Below, piece by piece: positions 23,479 to 33,798 of a DNA stretch of 64,000 nucleotides. Position numbers and translations under genes: made by a program. The notes beneath the pieces were generated by a model, which saw nothing but the letters and a program-made list of their open reading frames with translations, did no database searches and had not been told where the DNA came from. The first letter of the stretch is position 1, and each line of letters starts with the position of its first letter. The stretch comes from Clonostachys chloroleuca (Eukaryota; Ascomycota; Sordariomycetes; Hypocreales; Bionectriaceae). The stretch is from assembly GCA_037952775.1 (NCBI GenBank), contig JBANAY010000003.1, positions 6,262,001 to 6,326,000 on the forward strand, read 5' to 3'.

Positions 23479-25154
23479 ATGGGTTCTGAAGAGGGCTCAA
23501 CAAACGGAGGTAAGCAAACCTAGGCACAAATCCTTTGCCATCGCCTTGAGATAGCTTGCTAACGGATTCATCAGGGTCCACGATGGCGTCCAAAGAGGAA
23601 CATCAACTGCCGAGCGCGTTCCAGTTATTGGCCGTCGAACTTCAACATAAGATCATCCCGCACCTCGACCCGATTAGACTCGTGTCGCTTAGCCAAAGCT
23701 GTCGATACTTCCGTCGCCTTATCGACCCGGGGAGGAAGGAATTTGCGGAAAGGCTGCTGCAAGTGGAATGTCTCGAACGCTATGGAGGCACGACAGTACT
23801 CTGTCACATAACGGAGGACGGAAAATTCAAGCCGATTTGGGACCTCAATGATTGGGAGGCTCATCGGTGGGCATGCACAGCTTGCGTGAGCCTCCTCCCA
23901 CATACAGACTTCGACAATCATTACATTTTGGGAAACGCGTATCGAAAGCCACCGTTTACGTCCCCGGCTGCTAACCCCACGACCTCTTGGCTCCCTTCCT
24001 TGCGTTAGAAAGTCAAAGAGCGAAGCACAGAGTCACCGGAGCAAGTTGAGGAGGGAGAGAATGAATTTGAATTTGACGATGCAGAGAATGACTTTGAAGT
24101 GTCCGACGAGGGCAATAAGTCTTCTGGGCGCGCCTGCATTGGCTATAGACGATGGCGGCGTAAATGCAATGAGTGCCGGTTTCAGGCAGGAGAGCTTGGA
24201 CCCAAGCGCTCAGTTGACGACAGCTCGGGATTTCCTATGTACAAAGGCGGCACTCAAAATGTCCCAATACAGAAGTCTCGCGGGCTCTACTTCGAATCAT
24301 GCCTTGATCGCTGGTTCCCAGACCTCTCGGATGTGCTTTCCCCTTTCTTTCGCCGGCCTTCATTCTCACCAGTCCCAGGACGCCCGGCCGAGTTAGATGT
24401 CACCACACTGCGATGGACGACGTACATGATAAGATGCCCTTGCTGCACCAGATGGCAAGAAATGCGCAATTTCAGATTTGGAAGTGTAAAAAACAATTGG
24501 TTCCCGTATCACCAAGGTGACGGTGTGGTGGCATCCGAGGCGTACAATCAGGCCAGTATGGCCTGGAATGTATCGGTCAGGACACAGCTTGATGACCTTC
24601 TATGCAACGGATGTTTTATGGACGAACATGGAGCTCAGGCTTTGGCTACGGCCTTACTCGAATGGCTTCAGATTCCTTTGCTGAAATACCGCCAACAACT
24701 TGAGCAAAGACTCCGCACTCCAACCCAAGAGGTTGAGAGTTTTACAAAGTACGACTGGGATCTGAAAGGGATGGCGGCAGAACAACGAGAGGATATTCGG
24801 CGAGATCATTCTGGACTTCTCCGTTATGTCGATGTAAGGTTATTCCAGCGACATCACGACCAATTCCGTGAGTTTTGGGACAGAAAGAGACGAAGTGGCA
24901 GCCGCAACCCTTTCGGCAACAGACCCCCGCCTCCCCCAGAGGAGATTGCACGTTTCAGGGCTATGACTTTAATGTTTGGCTGTAAGCTTTTGCCGACCCT
25001 GGAGAGGAATAGGCAGATATATACGTGGAAGGAGCTCTTCCACATTTTTAGGTCTCACTGGGAGTTCGTGATTGACTGCGAAGAGGAGTTCAAATGGCGG
25101 CCTCAATTGCTGGTAGACTGGACAGTGCGTCGGGACGATGTATCATTGGTATGA
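23479..25154 (+). CDS. F-box protein with an in-frame TAG codon
   Basis: Exon 1 is 23479-23509 (MGSEEGSTNG), joined across a 65-base intron (GTAAGC, GCTAAC, ATCAG) to 23575-25154. An alternative start is the ATG at 23583. The F-box is near the N-terminus (LPSAFQLLAVELQHKIIPHL, LVSLSQSCRYFRRL). Next comes a WACTACVSLLPHTDFDNH segment with RKPP, typical of a large fungal F-box family. The frame then hits TAG at 24006-24008 and continues unchanged to 25154, about 380 residues with CNECRFQ, CPCCTRW and CNGCF Cys motifs. The full product would be about 535 aa. Alternatively the 123 bases 23886-24008 (GTGAGC, GCTAAC, TTAG) are an optional in-frame intron that removes the stop. F-box proteins recruit targets to SCF ubiquitin ligases. 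The target is unknown. Confidence 0.72.
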
Positions 25155-25516
25155 TCATGATTTTGTTGTTTTATTGTTGCGGTATTGTTTTGCGACGGTA
25201 CGAGTGATCATGGAATGGAACACGATGGGAAATAATAGATCGCATGATGAAGGAATTCCCAGTAGAAAAACGTTACGTCCCATCTATGTAATAAAAGAGT
25301 CAGATGAAGCTAATGGCCTCTGACCCTTGCCGGTGCCAGTGAGGAGCCACCTGATGTTCTACGTGCGGGGAAGTCGGTTCAACTCACCTGTACAACAACT
25401 TTGAAGCTTCAACAACATACGACTCTCTCGATACCTGTATCTGTCTGGCCGGTTACCGTACTCTTCAGAGGCTCTTCCACGACCGAGACCTTCTGTGATT
25501 CACGCCTGGAGCTGTG
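25155..25516. other. Intergenic region between two F-box genes
   Basis: About 360 bases holding the 3' end of the first F-box gene and the promoter and leader of the second. Nothing further is recognised. Confidence 0.45.
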
Positions 25517-26971
25517 ATGGCTTTTGACACGCTGCCCATCGAGCTGCGGAGGCTCATCCTCGCAGAGCTTGACAGCTTCTCTTCTTTGGCGGCTGCCATC
25601 TTGACCTGCCGTGCCTTGCATTCCGCCTATCTGCTCAAACCATCCGAAGCCATTACAGCATCTATTTTAGTCAACCAAGTGAGATACGACGTGCTACCAG
25701 AGGTCACCATCGCCTTTGCTTCTTCTCATCTGCCACCCCACTCTCCGGAAGCGTCGGATGCCTTCCTCACCACCTATCTAGTCAGCCGTACTGTTCACCC
25801 AATATCTGCAACCATCGGTGCGTATTCACAGTTGGAAGAGCTGAATTGGTGCGTTCAGAGCCTGGCGCAGAGGTTTTCGGACGACTGTCTCGCCCGGGCA
25901 GAGACCAGCGGCGACAGTCTCTCCAACGTAGCAGCTGCGCCAACTGCCAGCGAACTTGCTCGTATCGAGCGGGCGCTCTATCGTTTTGAAATATTCTGCA
26001 ATCTCTACTATCGAAAATCACCTAGCCAGCCGGTGTCTCATGACTCTCTGGCTGCATTCTGTCTCTGCTTCGCGCCATGGGAGAATGAACAACTTGGCAC
26101 AATCCTGGATTTCCTCTTCAGAATTGCATCTCCAGGTAAGTCAGCGAGAAATTTGCAGCAGATGAGGAAATGGAATGTGACCTCTCTTGGGATCTCTAAG
26201 TCAGGTGCTGATCATTCTGTAGCTTTCAACGATGTGGCCGCGCATGATGTTACATGGGGCAACCTCAAGATCGAGCCTGCCCTATTCCTGAGCTCTATAT
26301 CCTTCCAGGGCGTTTTGTCACAAGGCTTGGTTAAAATACATGCTATTTCAACTGCAGAGACATACGATGATCGATACGCCCAGCTATCGTCCGACCACTT
26401 CCTCGCCCGGCCTGATTTCCTCAACAGAGCTTTGAGGCTGACCGCCAGGTCTGCTGTTGAAAGTACATCTACGCTGTCGGCATTCTCGGTCGAGGACAGA
26501 GAGGAGTATATTAGGCGGCCGTTTTTCAATGATCCCGATACGGGGCCAAGCGATGCCTGGGAACGGGAACATCTCGACGAGCTGAGCACGGCCTTCGTGT
26601 ATCAGCCTCATCACCATCATTTGCGTGAGCTGGGGTACGTCATGTGGGACCAAGCTCGCATTGATGCAATGGTACCCTTCTCTGCCCCCCAGAGGACGCA
26701 GAACATCGTCGGTGTGACCCAAGAAGTGTCCGATACGAGATGGCTGGCCTCGTGGAAGAAGAGGGCCGCAATATTTAGCAGGGGAGGCAGAGGTTGGTGG
26801 GATTTCGAAGACGAGAGCAGGATTGTGTGGCCGATAGAGCACCAAAGGATTGCGAGAATGGGGGGTATGGACGATGCGGCGATTCCGAAGTCTATGGGCG
26901 AAGCCAAGCGCGCGCTGCTGGCCATGACGTTGCCCTCCACCTCATCTTCTCTTGTCAGCAGGCAGCTATGA
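25517..26971 (+). CDS. F-box domain protein
   Basis: The start is the ATG at 25517 (MAFDTLPIELRRLILAELDS). Exons 25517-26135 and 26223-26971 give 455 aa. The 87-base intron (GTAAGT donor, CTGAT branch, TGTAG acceptor) is in frame, so retention would add 29 residues. The F-box motif occupies residues 5-45 (LPIELRRLILAEL, AAAILTCRALHSAYL). The rest is a poorly characterised helical region typical of fungal F-box proteins, with WREHLDEL-like and YQPHHHHLRELGYVMWDQ segments near residues 320-350. No leucine-rich or WD repeats are seen. It is likely a substrate adaptor of an SCF ubiquitin ligase in the cytosol or nucleus. It lies in tandem with another F-box gene but is not clearly a paralogue. 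Confidence 0.82.
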   Translation: MAFDTLPIELRRLILAELDSFSSLAAAILTCRALHSAYLLKPSEAITASILVNQVRYDVLPEVTIAFASSHLPPHSPEASDAFLTTYLVSRTVHPISATIGAYSQLEELNWCVQSLAQRFSDDCLARAETSGDSLSNVAAAPTASELARIERALYRFEIFCNLYYRKSPSQPVSHDSLAAFCLCFAPWENEQLGTILDFLFRIASPGKSARNLQQMRKWNVTSLGISKSGADHSVAFNDVAAHDVTWGNLKIEPALFLSSISFQGVLSQGLVKIHAISTAETYDDRYAQLSSDHFLARPDFLNRALRLTARSAVESTSTLSAFSVEDREEYIRRPFFNDPDTGPSDAWEREHLDELSTAFVYQPHHHHLRELGYVMWDQARIDAMVPFSAPQRTQNIVGVTQEVSDTRWLASWKKRAAIFSRGGRGWWDFEDESRIVWPIEHQRIARMGGMDDAAIPKSMGEAKRALLAMTLPSTSSSLVSRQL

Positions 26972-27549
26972 GAAGATTCGAAAAGGGGCTGATACTGAGG
27001 AGGAATCGGAGTTTAATGAAGAGAAGGGAGGGGTGGAAGAATAATCTTGAAGAGTACATTTCATATACGTTTGTCTTGATTTCTTGCACACTTGAAAAAA
27101 TTGTTTGTCCGCAATTCTACGTCCCCCTATCTGTAGACTGGCCAGGTTGAACCCTTCCCAGACTACATGCCCCGTGTGAACATCGGTAGTAAACCAGCCA
27201 TCAAAGAATAGTAAATTCTGCCCGTCCTTCCTTCATTTGCCGCGAGTACTCCCCCAAGATACCACTTTCGAGGCTGTGTAGTTTAAGCCCAAAACGGAAT
27301 CAAACGAACGCAGCTCCACAAAACCGACAACTCGTCCTCGGGAGGTGTTCTCACTAGTCACTATTCCTAAAGAAGAATCATTTGAACGCACCCGACCTGA
27401 TGGAGATCAGAGCTTCGAGGGAAACATGTATAAGTAGAGGAGTTTTCCAGCCAGAGATACGTTCTTCATATCAGTTCCAGTTCACATCCTATCTTGGCTT
27501 TAATAAAATACAGAGTCCCTTCACTTTATTTCTATTTGATATATTCAAT
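26972..27549. other. Intergenic region with promoter of the secreted protein gene
   Basis: About 580 bases. No gene is seen. TATAAGTA at 27429-27436 lies about 115 bases before the next ATG and is a plausible TATA element. The remainder is untranslated sequence of the F-box gene. Confidence 0.45.
27429..27436 (+). promoter_or_regulatory. Putative TATA box of the secreted protein gene
   Basis: TATAAGTA about 115 bases upstream of the ATG at 27550. It is assigned on position and sequence only. Confidence 0.4.
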
Positions 27550-28288
27550 ATGAAGATTAACACCTGTACCTCTGTGGCTGCAAGCCTCACGGTTTCACTA
27601 GCACTGGCCGACTCCTGCACTCCTTTTCCGTCCTCCGTGGTTCCCTTTTCGAGCGATTTCAAACAACCAGAACCGCCGCTAGTCAAGTCCGAATTTCAGA
27701 CTCAGTTTGTCCAGCATAAGTGGTATGTCACACCAAACAAGTCTAAAAGAAAAAGTAATCCCTTTTTTCCCGGCCTAACTGCTAGCAGGAACCAAAACTT
27801 GTCTCACATCACAACCGGATACATAGTCAACTCTCCTTCCAGAGGCTTCGTTCGGGTCGATCAAGCAAACGATGAGGGGTTTGGGACCTCGCTATTCAAC
27901 TATGCAAACGTCACCGAAGATGGCCAGGTCGATAATATCCTAAGAATGTATACGGCCAACTCTACGGCTCCGAACATCTGGCAGGGCTTTGTGAACTCAA
28001 ACTTCCCCATCTTTCAGGAAGATATTTTGGTCCAGGCTGGTGCTGTGTTCAGCGGCCTTGTGAAGAGAACCTTTTGGACAGGTCAAGTTGCCGTTGTAAG
28101 AATCCTCTACATATCCCGTGCCCGTCTCATTCCTAACGATTTATACGCAGTGGAACATGATGTACCAGGGAGTGATTCCTGTGGCTGTATTCGTCAACAC
28201 ATGCAATGTTGTCGTCGGGTATGACTACTTTGCGCCGGTGGAGAGAACTCGTGTTATCACTGAGTTCTTCAACCTCAAGACTGAGTAA
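27550..28288 (+). CDS. Small secreted protein of unknown function
   Basis: Three exons, 27550-27722, 27789-28095 and 28151-28288, give 205 aa. Intron 1 (66 bases, GTATGT, CTAAC, GCAG) is in frame and could be retained; intron 2 has GTAAGA and CGCAG. The first ~20 residues (MKINTCTSVAASLTVSLALA) form a signal peptide. The mature part contains NYANVTEDGQ, YTANSTAPN, WNMMYQGVIPVAVF and a single late Cys (VNTCNVVVGYDYF), with two or three N-glycosylation sequons. I do not recognise the family. Hydrophobic and aromatic segments alternate as in a beta-sandwich, but this is only an impression. It is likely extracellular or wall-associated. Confidence 0.75.
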
Positions 28289-28537
28289 ATTACCAAAGCG
28301 TATATGATCCTACCCCAGTCTCTACCGAACTCAACTATCTCATGAGAGTGATATGTAGATTTCCTCATAACCTTTAGGGATAGGATTAGTCACAATCAAT
28401 TTCGAACGTCGATCAGAAAGGCTTTGTGTGAGCACACTGTAACTAGCATACGTCTTTCTCTTTCTCACTTGATAGCAAAAATTGAAGATAACATCTGATT
28501 TGCTTTACATATTTAATAATTTTTAATAATTAATTGG

Positions 28538-30073
28538 TTACTCGGTGATATCATCAATCATCCGAAGAAGTGAAATGTGGGAGTCTTGATAATTCCAGCA
28601 TTGCTGCAAATCACCTTGTATTCTCTCAGCGACATTGAACCCTTGTCGCTGAATACGCCTAAGGAAACCCAAGATTTCTTGCCGCTTTTGTTCCCCTATA
28701 GAATACAAACCAGCTACTCTCAGCGGGAATAAAATCAATGGTCCCGGAATACTCGAATTCTCCAAAATGGATACGGACAGGCTCACTACTGTATTCGAAT
28801 GGCTTACCCTTTCAAGCAAAGTTAAGCTTGGGACTCTCTGGCCTTCCCAGCATGAATAGTACCCATAATTTCCACTCAAGAAGAGGACAAGAGCATGGTA
28901 GATTGCCAATGCAAGCTTGCTATATGGATCAGACTCGTCTCTCTGGGGCGCCGTTTCAATGTACCATGATTCTAGCTTCTCATGAAGACGGCAACCATCA
29001 ACTGCAAGCTCGCTTATGAATGGGTGGAGAGGCCTGTCGTCGCTCGCGATCGACTCTATCCCCTCAAAAAATCTACGAAAATAAGTTAGTTCGTGTGGAT
29101 TTCTGACATGGCATCATTTTACCTTTGGTTAAAGCCAGATACTTCAAGCATGAGTTGTATGATGCTGTGCATTGTGCTAGGGGGCTGTGTATTCGGTCCT
29201 GAGAGGTGCAATGACCAGCACTTCTGAACCAGGAATGAGCCATCTCCGTATATAATAGCCCGGTTGGCCTCGAGAGTCTGGAAGGCGTCAAGAAGCGTCA
29301 TTCTCAGTGGCGATGGGTCATCAACAGGCTTCACGGCGTGCAAGATCCTTGATATGCCATACGACATGTGGTTGGCCCAGCCATCGCCGGAATTCTCAGA
29401 CATGAGCTTGTAAAATCAATCAGCTTCCAAAACCAATCGACATAGAAGGATTCGAACAAACGTCGTAAATTCCGAGGAAAAGGGTGACCCAAAGGACATC
29501 CTCCCTCTCAATACCCTGGCTAGTCTGTATCTGCTTCTGGAACGCTTCGATCGATCTCCCGTAAAATCCAAAAGACGCAACTTGCGGAGAGTCTGACCCA
29601 CGATATGTGTGTAAGGATCCTCTCCTACTGGCTTCCAATGCGCCAATTGCCATTGCTAAATATTTCAAAGGTCTCGAAGTTGAAATAAGAGGGAGAAGAT
29701 CCGAGCATAAGGTGGCAAACCCCCTCGCAAATTGGCATCTTCCCACGAAGAGCGCAAAATAATCCAGATACAGGCTGTCATCTGGTCTCGGGATCAGAGC
29801 AGGAGACCCCAGCGTTTGATAATCAGGCCGTGTCGAGCTGTTGACAAGGACAAATTCTATTCTCCGGGAAGACGGACCAGGAGGGTGGCATTGCTTCTTG
29901 GTCCGAGTACAGTACTCGCACGGGAAGCCCCCTCGCACTGTTCCCTCGAATTAGATTGCAACTATTATGTGAAGTTACACTGTTGGGTTTCTGACCTTAA
30001 TCCGCCGCTTGGAGCAGGATTGGCACCGCGTCACCTTTTTCCGCTTGTCCAATGGGCCAGCGTGCCGCCTCAT
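28538..30073 (-). CDS. Zn2Cys6 fungal transcription factor (one-base loss in the zinc cluster)
   Basis: Exons 30073-29996, 29937-29462, 29406-29123 and 29072-28538 give about 457 aa. Exon 1 starts MRRHAGPLDKRKK and ends in the first half of the binuclear cluster, CQSCSKRRIK. Exon 2 begins with Cys and continues to PCEYCTRTKKQC. With one more base in the C run at 29928-29932 the cluster would be complete (C-x2-C-x6-C-x5-C-x2-C-x6-C); as given, the frame breaks there. The remainder is the usual regulator middle region: FATLCSDLLPLI, LKYLAMAIGALEAS, FYGRSIEAFQKQI, then (exon 3) LMSENSGDGWANHM. Such proteins bind CGG triplets in the nucleus. The target genes are unknown. The length is short but normal for this subfamily. 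The break could be a sequencing error or a real inactivation. Confidence 0.8.
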
Positions 30074-30920
30074 GCTGACATGACAAGGGGATTGGAATGG
30101 CTCCATACACGTCGGTTTGAAAAGCTAGCACGGGGCTTGGCCGCTCAGAAGCTATTTGGATCCAGAAAAAATGGGCATGGCAAGGCGACGAGATGATGAT
30201 GATGAGCTGAGATTTACAGGAGTTAGACTGGGATGATCTAGCCGTACACAGCCGAAGCGGGTACAGCGGCCGAGGGCTCAGCCACCGGATCATTCCGCGA
30301 GAGGCTTAAACCTGTGGGTAGCTTCATGTAACTCGCAGAACCAGAGGCCGAAATGCATCATTTAGCTGAACGTAAAGACTAAACATCTCGGTCAGATGGG
30401 AGGGAAGCTGGGGCACTGCTAAAATCACGTCATGCTTTAAAGTGTGGGAGGCTTGACTGTCTGGTGAGCAGAAACATCGATGTAGCAATACGCACATGCA
30501 AGCTTCATAAGATCTGGGTAAATGGAAACCCTAGAAGTGGGTAAAAAGATGCTATTTCACGGCTTCTCAATCGGATTTTTTCTGTTTTTGGCCTAACATT
30601 TACCCATTCTAAGGCAGAGCAGCCCAGAAGAGGATTCACTGACCCACGAGCCAAGAAAGTGCTTTATGTGAGACGTCTCAGGTCCCTGTCAGCGGTTAGC
30701 CACCGCTAATTGCAACCCTTCCAGAGGCTCTGGTAGGTCCATCCAGCGCTTGCTGAATCCTCGGACAGAAACTTGCCGTCGCGTCGTGTGAGGGAAAGTG
30801 GATGAGTGTTTCTCAAAATCTTCTGTATCCTATTTCGCATCATCTCTTCAACCTCTCACCACTCTTGTCGTCTTTGTTTTATTCTTGACTCACCTCTTTA
30901 GCTATCTAGATTCATCAAGA
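30074..30920. other. Intergenic region upstream of the GPI protein gene
   Basis: About 850 bases between divergent genes, holding the regulator's promoter and the promoter and CT-rich leader of the small GPI protein. No gene or repeat is recognised. Confidence 0.45.
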
Positions 30921-31163
30921 ATGGTTCAATTCTCGCTGCTCGCCGCTCTCCTGCTTATCGCCACGCCTCTAGTGGCAGCAGCTACCAGTGAAACATCTAC
31001 ACCGACTTCAGCGCCTCCCACAACCACGTCTACTGGAACCGACTCATCGGGCGATGGATTTACTATTGCCACTGTACCGAATCCTACATCAACCTCGAAT
31101 GCCGTCCACAGACAGATGATCAACGGTGGGATCGCTGTGTTCGCTGCAGCCCTTGCTATATGA
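30921..31163 (+). CDS. Very small Ser/Thr-rich GPI-anchored protein
   Basis: 80 aa, single exon. The N-terminal signal peptide (MVQFSLLAALLLIATPLVAA) is followed by a Ser/Thr/Pro-rich stretch of about 35 residues (TSETSTPTSAPPTTTSTGTD), a short spacer, and a hydrophobic tail (NGGIAVFAAALAI) preceded by small residues that could serve as the GPI omega site. This layout is that of small cell-wall or plasma-membrane mannoproteins. The CT-rich leader just before the ATG suits a highly expressed gene. The C-terminal tail resembles that of the WSC protein at 60910-61599. No enzymatic domain is present. Confidence 0.75.
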   Translation: MVQFSLLAALLLIATPLVAAATSETSTPTSAPPTTTSTGTDSSGDGFTIATVPNPTSTSNAVHRQMINGGIAVFAAALAI

Positions 31164-31615
31164 GGCGCTCAGGCCCGGGGCGGAAATCGAAGTGGGAGAT
31201 GTGCACATCAAGGCATGGACATGATGGAAATTTGCACTTTTTGATGGAGTAAGGTTGCCCAGGATTTCGGCATACGTGTCACGCCATTTCTTTCGGAAGG
31301 GCGAGCAACAACGATTTGCCTATGGTGGCTGAGCAATGGTTGACCAATGCTTTGGACGAACACTGGATACCGGAGAGCGCCTTGCAGGGGATCGCCAATG
31401 TTGGTTCGGTATCACACAACACATTTGTGCTTTGTGAGCTACCGAAGGCTTAGGTCCCATCCCTGCAAGTCAGGCAGCCATTGTTCATAACATGAGTTAA
31501 AACCCCGATAAATCAATCAACGCAAAGAAGTAAATGTTGGTTCCCTTGATGCTGTGTACTACCCACCCACCCACCTCTCTACCATGAGCTTTGTCGACAC
31601 GCGGAATGCGCCATC
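31164..31615. other. Intergenic region and 5' leader of the CorA-like gene
   Basis: About 450 bases. No gene is seen other than a 12-codon upstream frame at 31584-31619, described separately. A CCCACCCACCCACC run lies near 31561-31575. Confidence 0.45.
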
Positions 31616-31619
31616 ATGA
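31584..31619 (+). promoter_or_regulatory. Upstream ORF overlapping the main start as ATGA
   Basis: An ATG at 31584 in good context (accATGA) opens an 11-codon frame (MSFVDTRNAPS) whose TGA stop at 31617-31619 overlaps the main ATG at 31616-31618. Such overlap is the arrangement expected for termination-reinitiation control. The transcript start is unknown, so inclusion in the mRNA is an assumption. Confidence 0.45.
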
Positions 31620-33395
31620 GCTTCTCCGGATCCGTGTCGACCGCGCCGCTCCCCACACCACCCAACGTAAATGAGAAGCTACAGATGAGAGAGGAGACTA
31701 TAAAACGGGTGCGATTCAGGTAAGTTTGATCTGCAGAAAGAACCAACATCAAATTCTCGGGCTAAGTGCTCATCTGTTTCCGTGTTCTTGAAGCCTAAAA
31801 AGTGCGGCCCAAGGGACAACTTCCCCTCAGTCAGACTCCGCCACTATCGATCACCTTATTGGCCATGTATCGCCTCAGCTTGTAGAGGTAAGTCATATGT
31901 GGACATGCCAACAGTTTTCCCTCCTTAGCTGACACTGAGACATAGAATGATGAGCTCCAGATCTAGTGGGTCGTCCATACAAAGAATGATGCATGTTGTC
32001 GCATTATATTGACAGGCCTTGAAGCTTTCTCCCACCCATCTCTCGGAAAAACGAGGGCCAAGGGCAAGCCTTGCTCGACGATCCTGTTTTATGTCGGGAG
32101 CTTACGGATAAACTACACCTTGAGCCATTCTTCTTAACGACTTCGGCATGGGACTCCAATGGGTTTTTCAGCAGCCGGCAGCTTGTCCGGTCCGAGACCC
32201 AGGAGGGGTATAGTATGTGCCCATGGAGAGCTTTTATTTCTTGCCGTTACTAAACTTTTCTCCCAGGCTATGGAAGTCGCTTCTTAATCAAATTCCTGGC
32301 TGAAAACTACGGCGAAGGTGCCACCGATTTCAGCTGGTCGTTCGTGTCCTTCTCTGTTCTGTGGTCCAAAAATCGCTTCACCAACAAGGTTTCTTGTGTT
32401 TTAGTGTGTTATGACGATGCCGCAGACATCAAGACTGAGATCGTTGAAGGGCTGAGAAATTACACGCTCGGTAATATCAGAGAGAGCCCATATGCAGTTT
32501 TTGACGCTATGCTCGGTGTCATTGTCTGGCAATTCGACAAGGCGCTCTGGAAGTTCAGAACGCCGATTCGTACAATCGAAAAGGTGAGTGAAAGAATCGG
32601 ATAATAGCTGAACTAGACTGAGTGAACATCCCGCTAGACACGCCGTCGGGTTGTGAAACGCAGAATGGAACTTGACCCTACGCATGAAGATGGTGGGATT
32701 TCGGATGATCATCCAGAAGAGCTGGCTGAGCTCTCCCGCCACACGCTACACATGACCGAAACGATCAGTGTCGCGATGAAAACAGCCAGCATGGCTTTGC
32801 TACGTGCCGACACGCAATCTCGCTCTGTCGATTGTTTGACCAACGGCGCTATGCGTCTAGAGAATGTTGTCGCAGGTATACAGTTTTCCAGCAGTTTCCT
32901 TGGGAGTCTGAAGGAGCGGGCCAATGCTTTCGCTGAGAGGGTGAGAAATGAGATACAAACGGTGAGTAGCCTGAAAAACAGTCCAAACTCTGCAAGCCGT
33001 TGCTTCAATACTCTAATACCCTACTTCGCCTTTCTTAGGCCAATAATCTAGTTAATATCCTACAGCTAAAACTCAACGAGGACCTTCTTGAGGAGGCCCG
33101 TGATGAGTCAAAGGACCTGACCAGGTTTGTCACCAACCTCACCTTGTTTTTCCTTCCTGTGACATTTGTTTCTGTAAGTACATATCCAATCTTGAGCGCC
33201 ATTTGGGCACAGCTGATATGATTGGAAATCAAGGGCTTCTGGGGAATGAACTTGGTTGAACTAGATGAAAACAAACTGGTCACCTTCTCGCCACATATCT
33301 GGATGTTTGTTGTATCGGCAGTCGGGGCTGTAGCCGTATCCTATTCAACCTGGTACTTGCTTTTCAGAAAGACAAAAGACAAAGGAATCAAATGA
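31616..33395 (+). CDS. CorA-like membrane protein (Mg2+ transporter-like), one-base shift in exon 3
   Basis: Seven exons fit: 31616-31719, 31794-31887, 31967-32212, 32267-32583, 32638-32961, 33039-33173 and 33234-33395, about 460 aa. The C-terminal part is typical of CorA-like proteins: a long helix (ANNLVNILQLKLNEDLL), TLFFLPVTFVS as first membrane segment, GFWGMNL with the Gly-Met-Asn signature, and a second segment (IWMFVVSAVGAVAVSYSTWY). Upstream SRQLVRSETQEG and YGSRFLIKFLAENYGEG form the soluble domain. Two cautions: the acceptor before WVVHTKNDACC at 31966 was chosen because the nearer AG would leave an in-frame TAG, and between 32039 and 32043 the frame slips by one (HPSL versus SRKNEGQGQ), as if a T were missing. 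Such proteins sit in the plasma membrane or organelles; in fungi many lack proven transport activity. Confidence 0.75.
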
Positions 33396-33798
33396 AGAAT
33401 CGAATCTATAAACAACAAAAAGTCGAGAGAGATGTACTCGTTTTCATCCATATGAGGCTGTATCCCTCCGGTCTTCAGAATACCTCGCCTTGCAAGCTTA
33501 GTAGGAACTATCGCGTATTGCCTTATATATCCTCTATCAAGTCATAAGAGAAGAAATTAAATCAAAGAATACTCAGGTGCTATCGCTACCTGTAGATGCT
33601 CAACAACTTAAAGTCACCTATCTAAGCACGACGTAGTTCAAGTAAGAGTAAGATAGATTGATCCTCAGAAGTGCAGCCTGGGTTTCAGAAAATAGCTGCA
33701 AAGTATAGTATACATAGTCCTTCTCTGTACCGGCATATGGTCATAAGACAGCCCAGGATGCGATCGACTTGTTTCGAGGACAGCCGCTGAAGATGAAA
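33396..33798. other. Intergenic region between convergent genes
   Basis: About 400 bases, A/T-rich, containing the 3' untranslated regions of the CorA-like and the four-TM genes. Nothing else is recognised. Confidence 0.45.
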
